The position numbers and the translations under genes are program-made. DNA of 64,000 nucleotides from SZUA-265 sp965651905 (lineage in GTDB: Bacteria; Myxococcota_A; Polyangia; Polyangiales; Polyangiaceae). Shown one piece after another: positions 52,155-59,644 of the stretch. Positions within the stretch are counted from its first letter, which is position 1, and each line of letters begins with the position of its first letter. Location of the stretch: the NCBI GenBank assembly GCA_965651905.1, contig CBFGUG010000032.1:12337-76336 (forward strand), read 5' to 3'. A model generated the notes under the pieces. It saw nothing but the letters and a program-made list of their open reading frames with translations, was not told where the DNA came from and searched no databases.

Positions 52155-52916
52155 TCACGCTCCGAGCGCGCTCGACACTCCCGCCACTTCGAGACCGAGC
52201 TTACGCCTTGCTTCACTCACGACGTGGTCCATCTGCGTCTTGATAGAGGTGTCGTAGATGGTGTTGCCGAGACGCAAGCGAAGTCCCGAAATCAATTTGG
52301 GCTCGACGGTGAACCGTAGGCTGATCTGCTTGCCGAGCTGTCGAGCGATGGCCTGACTCAATTGCGCGCGTTGTTCTCGACTCAGTGGCGTAGCGCACTG
52401 CAACTCGGCGTCCCCGTCCTCGCGCGACTCGCCCGGCTCCCGCATCATGGCGTCGACCAGCCGTCGTATCATCAGCTCGTTCATCTCGGGTACGAGTAAC
52501 GCTCGCAACAGGGACTCTGCACTGGCTCGCCCCGCCTCCAAGCTCGCCCGAGCCGTCTCCTGCTCGGCCTCGGTCCGTTCACGTGTGAGGTTCTCTCGTT
52601 CGCGCCGACGCAGATCCGTCTGTTCAGCTTCTGTGCGTTTCAAAATGGCGGCGCGCTCCCGCAACGCATCCGCTCGAGCTTCGGCGAGGACACGCTGTCG
52701 TTCTTCTGCCAACACGGCGTGTTCCTCAGCCTGCTGCGCAGCCAGGAGCCGAGCGCGCTCCTCGAGGTCGCTCACCAATCGCTCCGCTTGCTCCTGTTGC
52801 TGCCGACGCTCTCTAATCGTCTTTTGCAAGGGGCGGTACAACATGCGCTGAAGGAGCCAAAGGAAGAGCCCGAAGTTGATCAGTTCGAAGACGAACGTGG
52901 TCCAAGAGAAGCCCAT
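52155..52916 (-). CDS. atpF: N-type ATPase b subunit with delta-like C-terminal segment
   Basis: This 253-residue peripheral stalk protein has one N-terminal membrane helix (FVFELINFGLFLWLLQRMLY) and a long Arg/Glu/Ala-rich coiled coil (about 30-160). The last 70 residues, with LRFTVEPKLISGLRLRLGN and TIYDTSIKTQMDH, resemble the C-terminal half of the delta subunit. N-type operons lack a separate delta gene, and none occurs here, so this chain may serve both roles. It follows the c subunit with one base between genes. Confidence 0.88.
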   Translation of the reverse strand: MGFSWTTFVFELINFGLFLWLLQRMLYRPLQKTIRERRQQQEQAERLVSDLEERARLLAAQQAEEHAVLAEERQRVLAEARADALRERAAILKRTEAEQTDLRRRERENLTRERTEAEQETARASLEAGRASAESLLRALLVPEMNELMIRRLVDAMMREPGESREDGDAELQCATPLSREQRAQLSQAIARQLGKQISLRFTVEPKLISGLRLRLGNTIYDTSIKTQMDHVVSEARRKLGLEVAGVSSALGA

Positions 52917-52917
52917 C

Positions 52918-53169
52918 TCAGCCTCCGAACGGATTGGCGAAGAGCACGACCAGCGCGATCACGAGACAGTAGATTGCCGTCGATTCGACCATCGCCAACC
53001 CGACGAACAAGGTTCGCGTGATGCGATCGGCCGAGTCGGGTTGGCGTGCGATCGCATCGAGCGCGTTGGCGAGAGCTCGCCCCTCACCCAGCGCGGGGCC
53101 AATAGAGCCGATGGCGATGGTCAGACCTGCAGTGACAGTGCTGGCAATGGCTAAGGCGGTGTCGTTCAT
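52918..53169 (-). CDS. atpE: N-type ATPase c subunit (rotor ring)
   Basis: This 83-residue hairpin protein forms the membrane rotor. Helix one has IGSIGPALGEGRALANALD and helix two FVGLAMVESTAIYCLVIAL. The carboxylate, Ser, Thr and Tyr in VESTAIY match the ligand set of sodium-binding c rings, while helix one has Glu where sodium rings usually have Gln. Two acidic residues per hairpin are typical of N-type rings. Its ATG overlaps the stop of the a subunit by one base. Confidence 0.94.
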   Translation of the reverse strand: MNDTALAIASTVTAGLTIAIGSIGPALGEGRALANALDAIARQPDSADRITRTLFVGLAMVESTAIYCLVIALVVLFANPFGG

Positions 53170-53831
53170 CAGTCGCTTCCTTTATTGCTCGTGCGCGCAG
53201 TAGCTACGGAGCTGGCTGCGAAGACCAAGGTCAGAATCCCGAAAATGTAGGCTTGGACCAGGCCCGTCAGTAGCGCTAACGCCATCAGCGGCACGGGGAG
53301 TATCAGGCCAGCCAAGTACACGGCGATCGCTGCAATCAGATTGCTGGAGAGTGCATTGCCGAACAAGCGCAACGCCAGCGCCAGGGTGCGGCTGAGTTCG
53401 CTGATGATGTTCAGCGGCAGCAACCAAGGCGTGGGCTCGAGATAGTGTCGCAAGTAGGACGCCCCCTCCGTCCTGAACGCGTACACGTGTCCCGCAAAGA
53501 ACGCCACCATCGCCAGCGCCGCAGTCATCGACAAGTCACCCGTGGGGCTTCTGAGTCCGGGCACCAGTCCGACGAGGTTGCTCATGCCGATGAACACCCA
53601 CAGCGTCAGAATCAGTGGCACCAGGGGTTCGACATCCACGGCAACGGAACTGCGAATCGACGCGGCCAGGCCTTCGTAGGTGATTTCGATCAGCTGTCGC
53701 CAACGCTCCACGCGCAAAGCCGCGTATGCGAGCGCCAGCAGGACTAGCGACATCAAACTAGTGGTGACGATCGTGTCTGAGATGGGGATCCCCCACACCT
53801 CGAATAGCTGCCTCGCGAAAGGCCCGTTCAT
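53169..53831 (-). CDS. atpB: N-type ATPase a subunit
   Basis: This 220-residue membrane stator has about five transmembrane helices. The essential Arg lies in ISELSRTLALALRLFGNALS, matching the conserved a-subunit helix. LTLWVFIGMSNLVGLVPGL and VQAYIFGILTLVFAASSV are other family parts. ATG 53831 overlaps the atpR stop by four bases; the upstream in-frame extension is rejected. Confidence 0.94.
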   Translation of the reverse strand: MNGPFARQLFEVWGIPISDTIVTTSLMSLVLLALAYAALRVERWRQLIEITYEGLAASIRSSVAVDVEPLVPLILTLWVFIGMSNLVGLVPGLRSPTGDLSMTAALAMVAFFAGHVYAFRTEGASYLRHYLEPTPWLLPLNIISELSRTLALALRLFGNALSSNLIAAIAVYLAGLILPVPLMALALLTGLVQAYIFGILTLVFAASSVATARTSNKGSD

Positions 53832-54139
53832 GTGTGAACTCGGCTCGACGGTGGCTCGTGAGGTTTGAATTGCGTCGTCAGTCTTCGCTGCAGTATCGCA
53901 ATCGCGGCTCGGTGACTGACGATCAAAACGAAGGCACCCAGCCACGCTACGCGAGGATGCATCCACGCTGTGATACCGATGGCGATGGCCGGTCCCAACA
54001 ACGCTGGAGGTACGGACAACCACGCCGAGCCGGGACGCCCATGCACGGCCAGGCGCGCGCGGCGGTACGTCCATGCCAGATGCCACGCGCACCCGAGCAG
54101 ACCGAGCCCAATCCCTGCAGCTATTTCAATCGAGGTCAT
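53828..54139 (-). CDS. atpR: N-type ATPase accessory protein AtpR
   Basis: This 103-residue protein has three hydrophobic segments (IAAGIGLGLLGCAWHLAW, VPPALLGPAIAIGITAW, WLGAFVLIVSHRAAIAIL). Its length, topology and position between atpQ and atpB match AtpR, a membrane protein found only in N-type ATPase operons and thought to help ring assembly or stability. It overlaps the end of atpQ. Assignment rests mainly on position. Confidence 0.82.
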   Translation of the reverse strand: MTSIEIAAGIGLGLLGCAWHLAWTYRRARLAVHGRPGSAWLSVPPALLGPAIAIGITAWMHPRVAWLGAFVLIVSHRAAIAILQRRLTTQFKPHEPPSSRVHT

Positions 54140-54449
54140 CGTTGCGCTCCCTCTCCAGCAGTTGCCGGATCTTGCGCCTGACCAAGCCGCCGCCGGTCAG
54201 CACGCCAATTAGCAACATGGGCACGGCTAGCCAGCGCTGCGAAGTCTGTCGCAGCACGACGTGAGCGATCCAACCCGCCGCGAGCACTGGCAGAACGAAC
54301 ACCCAAGCCAAAGAACCAACTTGTGCCAATGCATGGAGCGCCTCGTCGCGCTGGCGTCGGGCGCGGCGCAAGCGCGTCACCTTCCTGATGGCTTGGTCCT
54401 GCCAGGAGTGTTCGGTCGTCGAACCCGTCTTGTCCTTGCATTGGCTCAT
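54126..54449 (-). CDS. atpQ: N-type ATPase accessory protein AtpQ (AtpI-like)
   Basis: This 107-residue protein has a charged N-terminal half and two membrane helices (SLAWVFVLPVLAAGWIAHVV and WLAVPMLLIGVLTGGGLV), followed by a basic tail RRKIRQLLERE. The two-helix AtpI-like layout fits AtpQ, which follows epsilon in N-type operons; it starts 11 bp after the epsilon stop. AtpI proteins assist assembly of the c ring. Confidence 0.82.
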   Translation of the reverse strand: MSQCKDKTGSTTEHSWQDQAIRKVTRLRRARRQRDEALHALAQVGSLAWVFVLPVLAAGWIAHVVLRQTSQRWLAVPMLLIGVLTGGGLVRRKIRQLLERERNDDLD

Positions 54450-54460
54450 CCGTCCGCATC

Positions 54461-54904
54461 TCAGTGGGGCCCAGGTTCCCCCACTCTTCGCATCGCTTCG
54501 TCGAGCAATACCCCGAGCGTTTGTTGATCGCTTCGTATGTGTTGCTGCGCGCTGTCGCGTTGCTCTTCCAGAGCCTCAGCGACGGATCGTGAGTTGCGTG
54601 CGACCACCGCTGACCGCAAGGCGAGGCGACATACACCCTCGGTCAGAGACAGTGCCCCTCCTGCGCTGGCGACGTATCCTTCGCCCTGTTCATCTTCGAA
54701 GACGAGTACGCCTGGTGGTAGCACGCTGATAAAATCCGGGCGCCCGGGCGCTATCCCGAACCATCCGTCCAGGTCCTCGGCACGCAACCGCTTGATGGTT
54801 CCCGAATACGACAGCCCAGTCGGTGTGCGCAGCTCCATGCGAAGAGTGGGCTTCGAGTCTGGCGACTTGGCGGTTTGCGATGAAGCTATCTTCGAGTCCT
54901 TCAC
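54461..54904 (-). CDS. atpC: N-type ATPase epsilon subunit
   Basis: This 147-residue protein has the epsilon beta-sandwich: MELRTPTGLSYSGTIKRLRA, the conserved WFGIAPGRPDFISVLPPG loop and EGYVASAGGALSL. A C-terminal helical part (VAEALEEQRDSAQQHIRSDQ) follows. The start GTG 54904 overlaps the beta stop in GTGA with AGAGGTG upstream. Unlike bacterial epsilon with the ILPGH-type segment, the loop here reads IAPGRPD. Confidence 0.88.
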   Translation of the reverse strand: MKDSKIASSQTAKSPDSKPTLRMELRTPTGLSYSGTIKRLRAEDLDGWFGIAPGRPDFISVLPPGVLVFEDEQGEGYVASAGGALSLTEGVCRLALRSAVVARNSRSVAEALEEQRDSAQQHIRSDQQTLGVLLDEAMRRVGEPGPH

Positions 54905-56370
54905 GGCACACCTCTGATGCTGTTGGTTTCGCTGTGGCTTCCGCTGGCCCGAGCGCGTCGGGGGAGCGCGCCGATCATGAACAGCTCGTGCTCTGGCACG
55001 TCGTCCGTTTCGCCCGACAGGATGCGTTCGCAACCGTCGAGCGTGTCAGAGAGCGCTACGCGGACCCCCGCACGCCCGGTGAACGCTTCCGAGATCTTGA
55101 ACGGCTGCGTCAGAAAACGCTGCAGGCGTCGTGCGCGGAGTACGACCTGTTGATCCGCGGGCGAGAGCTCATCGAAGCCGAGCATCGCGATCACGTCTTC
55201 CAGATCCTTGTAGTGAGCCAGGCTCGTCCTGACGTCCTGTGCGACGCGCGCGTGCCGCTCGCCGACGAGATTCGGATCGAGAAGCCGCGAATCGGAAGCC
55301 AGCGGATCGACGGCGGGGTAAAGACCGGCCGCAGCCATCGTACGTGAGAGCACGACTCGCGCATCGAGATGTCGAATCACGGCTGCAGCTCCAGGATCGT
55401 TCAGGTCATCCGCGGGGACGTATACGGCTTGGATGGACGTCACACTGCCGATGATGGTCGAAGCGATGCGTTCTTCGATTTCAGCTAGCTCGGTGGCTAG
55501 GGTTGGCTGGTAGCCGACACGAGAGGGCAGACGGCCCAGCATGGTGCTCACCTCCATTCCCGCCTGGACGAAGCGGAAGATGTTGTCCATCAGGAGGATC
55601 ACGTCTCTCTCTCCCTCGTCTCGGAGCGCCTCCGAAATCGTTAGCGCTGCGTGTGGCACGCGCAAGCGCACGCCGGGGGCGGAGTCCATCTGCCCGAAGA
55701 CCATCACAGTCTTGTCGAGTAGACCCGCTTCTCGAAACTGCTCCCACAGCTCGTGTCCCTCCCGAATACGTTCGCCGATGCCGGCGAAGACGGCGATGTC
55801 GTCGTGTGCCCGCGCGACCGCGTCGACGAACTCCATCAACAACACCGTTTTTCCGACGCCCGCACCACCGAACAGTCCGGTCTTGCCGCCGCGCACGAAG
55901 GGGCAGAGTAGGTCGATGGTCTTCAGCCCAGTCTCTATCATCTGCAACCGACCCGTCTGCTGATGCAGCGGCGGTGGGCTTCGATGCAGAGGCATGCGTC
56001 GTTCCCAACTGGGTGATGGGCCGCCATCCAGAGGGTTGCCGAGACAGTCGATGACGCGTCCTAGCAAGCCTGGGCCAACGGGTACCGTCAGTCCTTCGTG
56101 CGTGCGCCGAACCGCCACGAATCTGCGTAGTCCTCGTGTATTGCCGAGGCAAACCGCGCGGACGCGGGATGCGCTGAGCTGAGAATGCACCTCGAAGACA
56201 GCTTCATGTTCGCTCTCCAGCTCCAACCGCTCTCGCAAGGCTGGGACGTCGGAACTCGGGAACTCGACGTCGACTACTGCGCCCGTGATCTCGACGATGC
56301 GTCCAGTTGCGGGCGACTGTGCCGACGTGGTTGGCGACTGCTGTGTGGTGAACGATGAATCGACGTGCAT
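54901..56370 (-). CDS. atpD: N-type ATPase beta subunit
   Basis: This 489-residue catalytic subunit has the P-loop GLFGGAGVGKTVLLMEFVDA, the catalytic Glu/Arg segment GIGERIREGHELW, DNIFRFVQAGMEVSTMLGRL and YVPADDLNDPGAAA. All catalytic motifs are intact, so ATP hydrolysis or synthesis should be possible. It starts the N-type operon in the order beta, epsilon, Q, R, a, c, b, alpha, gamma. PEP synthase ends 11 bp upstream, so both are probably on one transcript. Confidence 0.95.
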   Translation of the reverse strand: MHVDSSFTTQQSPTTSAQSPATGRIVEITGAVVDVEFPSSDVPALRERLELESEHEAVFEVHSQLSASRVRAVCLGNTRGLRRFVAVRRTHEGLTVPVGPGLLGRVIDCLGNPLDGGPSPSWERRMPLHRSPPPLHQQTGRLQMIETGLKTIDLLCPFVRGGKTGLFGGAGVGKTVLLMEFVDAVARAHDDIAVFAGIGERIREGHELWEQFREAGLLDKTVMVFGQMDSAPGVRLRVPHAALTISEALRDEGERDVILLMDNIFRFVQAGMEVSTMLGRLPSRVGYQPTLATELAEIEERIASTIIGSVTSIQAVYVPADDLNDPGAAAVIRHLDARVVLSRTMAAAGLYPAVDPLASDSRLLDPNLVGERHARVAQDVRTSLAHYKDLEDVIAMLGFDELSPADQQVVLRARRLQRFLTQPFKISEAFTGRAGVRVALSDTLDGCERILSGETDDVPEHELFMIGALPRRARASGSHSETNSIRGVP

Positions 56371-56381
56371 CGTGCGCTACT

Positions 56382-58793
56382 TCACTTGCAGCGCTCAAGC
56401 GCTAGGACATTGGCGGTAGTCTTGACGATCGCATCTGGCGTGAGCGAGATGCTGTCGATCCCTTGCTCCACGAGAAACTGCGCGAATTCGGGATAGTCAC
56501 TGGGCGCTTGTCCGCAGATGCCGATCTTCGTTCCGCTGGCTCTTGCCGCTTGAATCACGCTGGCGATCATCTTCTTGACCGCGGCGTTGCGCTCGTCGAA
56601 CACGTGCGCCACGATTTCGGAGTCTCTGTCGACTCCGAGCACGAGCTGCGTCAAGTCGTTCGAACCGATTGAGAAGCCGTCGAATATCTCGGCAAACTCG
56701 TCGGCTAGAATCACGTTGCTCGGGATTTCGCACATCACGTAAACCTCGAGCCCGTTGTCGCCACGTTTCAGGCCGTTTTTCTCCATTTCTGCCAGCACCT
56801 TCTTGCCTTCGTCCACCGTGCGGCAGAACGGCACCATGAGCTTCAAGTTGCGTAGACCCATGGTGTCGCGCACCATCTTCATCGCTCTACATTCCAACGC
56901 GAACGCGCGTTGGTAGCGTGCGTCGTAGTACCGCGATGCCCCGCGAAAGCCGATCATGGGATTTTCTTCGACCGGCTCGTAAGGGGCTCCCCCGATCAGA
57001 TTGGCGTACTCGTTGGTCTTGAAGTCGCTCAGACGCACGATCACGTCTTTGGGATAGAAGGCCGCGGCCAACATCGCGACCCCCTGAGCCAGCTTGTCGA
57101 CGTAATACTGCGACTTGTCGCGATAGCCGATCGTGAGGTGTTCGATCTGCTTTCGCACTGACGGGTCTTGCGTGGTGTCGAAGTCGAGAAGCGCCAGTGG
57201 GTGAATCTTGACGTAGGTGGTGATGATGAACTCCTCTCGAGCCAGTCCAACGCCGTCATTGGGCAGAAAGGACAACCGTAGGGCCTCTGCGGGGTTACCG
57301 ACGTTCATCATGATCTTGGTTCGAGGTCGCTCGAGGTTCTCGATGTCGAGACGTTCGACATCGAAGTCCACTGAGCCGTCGTAGACGAAACCCACTTCTC
57401 CTTCGGCGCACGAGACGGTGACGGTTTGACCCGTACGCAGTAGCTCGGTAGCGTCGTTGGTGCCGACGATTGCCGGCAAGCCGAGTTCTCGGCTGACGAT
57501 GGCAGCGTGGCAGGTGCGACCACCGCGGTTCGTGACGATCGCAGCGGCTTTCTTCATCGTGGGTTCCCAGTCCGGATCCGTCTTGTCCGTAACCAGCACG
57601 TCCCCTGCCTGTACGGTTTCCAGATGGTGGACATCCTTGATCACGCGCACGGTACCAGAAGCGACCTTTTCACCCACGCTCCGTCCACGCACCAGGGCCG
57701 GGCCGTGTTCGTGGATCGAATGAATTTCCAGCGTGCCGCCCCGTCGCAGCGATTGCACAGTCTCCGGACGTGCCTGCAAGACGAACAGCTCACCCGTGCG
57801 GCCATCTTTGGCCCACTCCATGTCCATCGGGGTCGCGACGCCACGACGTTTCGTGAAGTGCTCTTCGATCATACACGCCCAGCGCGCGAGCGTCAGGATG
57901 TCGTCGTCATCGATGGCGAAGCGGTTGCGATCGTCGGGAGGTACTGGCACGTTCTTCGTTTGGCGCTGTCCCCCGAGATCGTAGACGAGCTTGAATTCCT
58001 TGCTGCCAAGTGTCCTCTGAACGATGGGGCGAAACCCGTTTCGCAAGGTCGGTTTGAATACGTAGAACTCGTCGGGGTTCACCGCGCCTTGAACGACGTT
58101 TTCTCCCAGGCCGTACGCGGCGTTAATCAAGACCATGTCCCTGAAGCCCGTCTCCGTATCGAGTGAGAACATGACGCCCGACGTCGCCAGGTCGGAGCGA
58201 ACCATCTGTTGAACGCCGATGGATAGCGCGACCTTGAAGTGATCGAAGCCTTTGTGAACGCGGTATGAGATGGCGCGATCAGTGAACAGCGACGCGTAGC
58301 AGCGCTTACAAGCGTCGAGCAGCGCCGCGTGTCCCTGCACGTTGAGATACGTCTCTTGCTGACCGGCAAAGCTCGCATCCGGCAGATCCTCTGCCGTGGC
58401 GCTGCTGCGTACAGCGACATCGACGGGTTCGTCGCCGCTGAGCTCGTCATATGCGGCCAGGATTTGCTCTTCGAGACTCGCGGGAAGTGTGGCTGCGAGG
58501 ATGGCGTGCCGCACCTGGCGCGCTCGCCGCTGAAGGTCGCCGACGTTCTCGACGTCCAGGTCCTTCAGTTGGCGGTAGATTTCCGAGCCCACACCCGTTT
58601 CTTGCAGCAGCTGACGATAGGCGTCGGCTACTACGGCGAAACCGTCGGCGAGTCCCACGCCGAGGTCGCCGAGTTCGCGCCACATTTCACCGAGTGCCGC
58701 GTTCTTGCCGCCGACGAGGGCGACGTCACCTATCCCGACGTCAGCGAACCAACGGATGTGCTTTTGGGTACTGCGTCGTCGGGGTTTGGTCAT
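56382..58793 (-). CDS. ppsA: Phosphoenolpyruvate synthase
   Basis: This 803-residue enzyme converts pyruvate and ATP to phosphoenolpyruvate, AMP and phosphate. The N-terminal ATP-grasp domain opens with GGKNAALGEMWRELG and DVAVRSSATAEDLPDASFAG. The phospho-His domain has NRGGRTCHAAIVSRELGLPA, and the C-terminal PEP-binding barrel has FSIGSNDLTQLVLGVDRDS and IGICGQAPSDYPEFAQFLVE. ATG 58793 has GGAAAA upstream; ATG 58805 is an alternative. Its stop is 11 bp from atpD. Coupling pyruvate metabolism to an ATPase operon is unusual. Confidence 0.95.
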   Translation of the reverse strand: MTKPRRRSTQKHIRWFADVGIGDVALVGGKNAALGEMWRELGDLGVGLADGFAVVADAYRQLLQETGVGSEIYRQLKDLDVENVGDLQRRARQVRHAILAATLPASLEEQILAAYDELSGDEPVDVAVRSSATAEDLPDASFAGQQETYLNVQGHAALLDACKRCYASLFTDRAISYRVHKGFDHFKVALSIGVQQMVRSDLATSGVMFSLDTETGFRDMVLINAAYGLGENVVQGAVNPDEFYVFKPTLRNGFRPIVQRTLGSKEFKLVYDLGGQRQTKNVPVPPDDRNRFAIDDDDILTLARWACMIEEHFTKRRGVATPMDMEWAKDGRTGELFVLQARPETVQSLRRGGTLEIHSIHEHGPALVRGRSVGEKVASGTVRVIKDVHHLETVQAGDVLVTDKTDPDWEPTMKKAAAIVTNRGGRTCHAAIVSRELGLPAIVGTNDATELLRTGQTVTVSCAEGEVGFVYDGSVDFDVERLDIENLERPRTKIMMNVGNPAEALRLSFLPNDGVGLAREEFIITTYVKIHPLALLDFDTTQDPSVRKQIEHLTIGYRDKSQYYVDKLAQGVAMLAAAFYPKDVIVRLSDFKTNEYANLIGGAPYEPVEENPMIGFRGASRYYDARYQRAFALECRAMKMVRDTMGLRNLKLMVPFCRTVDEGKKVLAEMEKNGLKRGDNGLEVYVMCEIPSNVILADEFAEIFDGFSIGSNDLTQLVLGVDRDSEIVAHVFDERNAAVKKMIASVIQAARASGTKIGICGQAPSDYPEFAQFLVEQGIDSISLTPDAIVKTTANVLALERCK

Positions 58794-58828
58794 GTGCTTT
58801 TCCATTTGTCGTAGGCGCGTACTGGTGC

Positions 58829-59149
58829 TCAGCCAGGTTGGCGGCATTGTCGTGTCCGAGGTGGATTCGGCTGCTCCAGTGAAGCGCCACAAGCGCCAAC
58901 GGAGCGTTTAGCGTCGGCTCGCTCCGCTTCCTCGATGTCCGAAAGCAGTCGGTCCAGCCTCCCCGCAAAGAGCCGTAGGTCGAGCACCAGCTCGGTAGCG
59001 CTCGAGCGGGACTGTAAGCTACGGGTTGGGAGCTGCTGGTAACCTACAGCGGACGTGTGGCTTCGAGTTCGACAGCGTAGTTCACTGGCTCTGGGCATCT
59101 TTGCCTTCCATTCGTCGCGAGTCGAGTGCGAGACTGGCTTGGGGGGCAT
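58829..59149 (-). CDS. Possible small helical protein upstream of ppsA
   Basis: This frame could encode up to 106 residues; from ATG 59098 it gives 89. The middle, ATELVLDLRLFAGRLDRLLS followed by DIEEAERADAKR, looks like an amphipathic helix. No family is recognised. Its start at 59149 would overlap the stop of the next upstream small gene by one base (TGATG), and its end lies 35 bp from ppsA, which fits an operon. The lack of a clear ribosome binding site keeps confidence low. Confidence 0.3.
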   Translation of the reverse strand: MPPKPVSHSTRDEWKAKMPRASELRCRTRSHTSAVGYQQLPTRSLQSRSSATELVLDLRLFAGRLDRLLSDIEEAERADAKRSVGACGASLEQPNPPRTRQCRQPG

Positions 59150-59391
59150 CAGCCGCGTCTGGCCAAGTATGAACAGCGCAGCCGCACTTGGTTGGAGACT
59201 TGGTCGTAGATCCAGTCGTGGCCGTGGCTACACTGTTCGCATCGCTCGAGGGATACCTCTTGGCGCTCCATCGGACACAACACGAGGTGTCGTTCGGCAA
59301 CCTTGTCGCGTTCGAATGGGCCGCTTTGCGTTTGCCGCGTGGGCAGCAGCGTATTGTCGAGGCCTGGCGGAACTCGTGGCATTGGGGGCAT
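59149..59391 (-). CDS. Cys-rich zinc-ribbon-like small protein
   Basis: This frame encodes up to 80 residues. The C-terminal part has the pattern CPMERQEVSLERCEQC and later RLRCSYLARR, that is C-x11-C-x2-C and one further Cys. Short proteins with a similar Cys arrangement occur in myxobacterial genomes, function unknown; a metal site is likely. The N-terminal 35 residues look less conserved, so the start may be downstream. It lies at the head of the probable ppsA-ATPase operon. Confidence 0.42.
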   Translation of the reverse strand: MPPMPRVPPGLDNTLLPTRQTQSGPFERDKVAERHLVLCPMERQEVSLERCEQCSHGHDWIYDQVSNQVRLRCSYLARRG

Positions 59392-59644
59392 TGGCGTTCT
59401 CCGTGTTCTTCACACTGCGACCGAGCAAGGGCCATGCCAGAGGCGGCGTTGTTGGCGTAGGGAGACGATGCACCCGGGCTCGCATCGGTATCAGCGTGGA
59501 ACTCGGCGTGAGAGCGGCGAACGAGGTGCAGCGGACGATGAACTTTTTCGGGTTCCTCGCTGCGAAACGCGTAAGGTTCGCGGTGGTGCGACGCTGGGCC
59601 TGCAGATCCTTCGGGTTCGGCGGGGCGGCTACTTTCGAACGTAG
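59392..59644. other. Probable promoter region of the ppsA-ATPase operon
   Basis: These 253 bp follow the tolB stop and precede the first small gene of the ppsA operon, all on the minus strand. No clear gene, hairpin or promoter motif was recognised. Long frames on both strands here look like codon-bias shadows. Confidence 0.35.
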
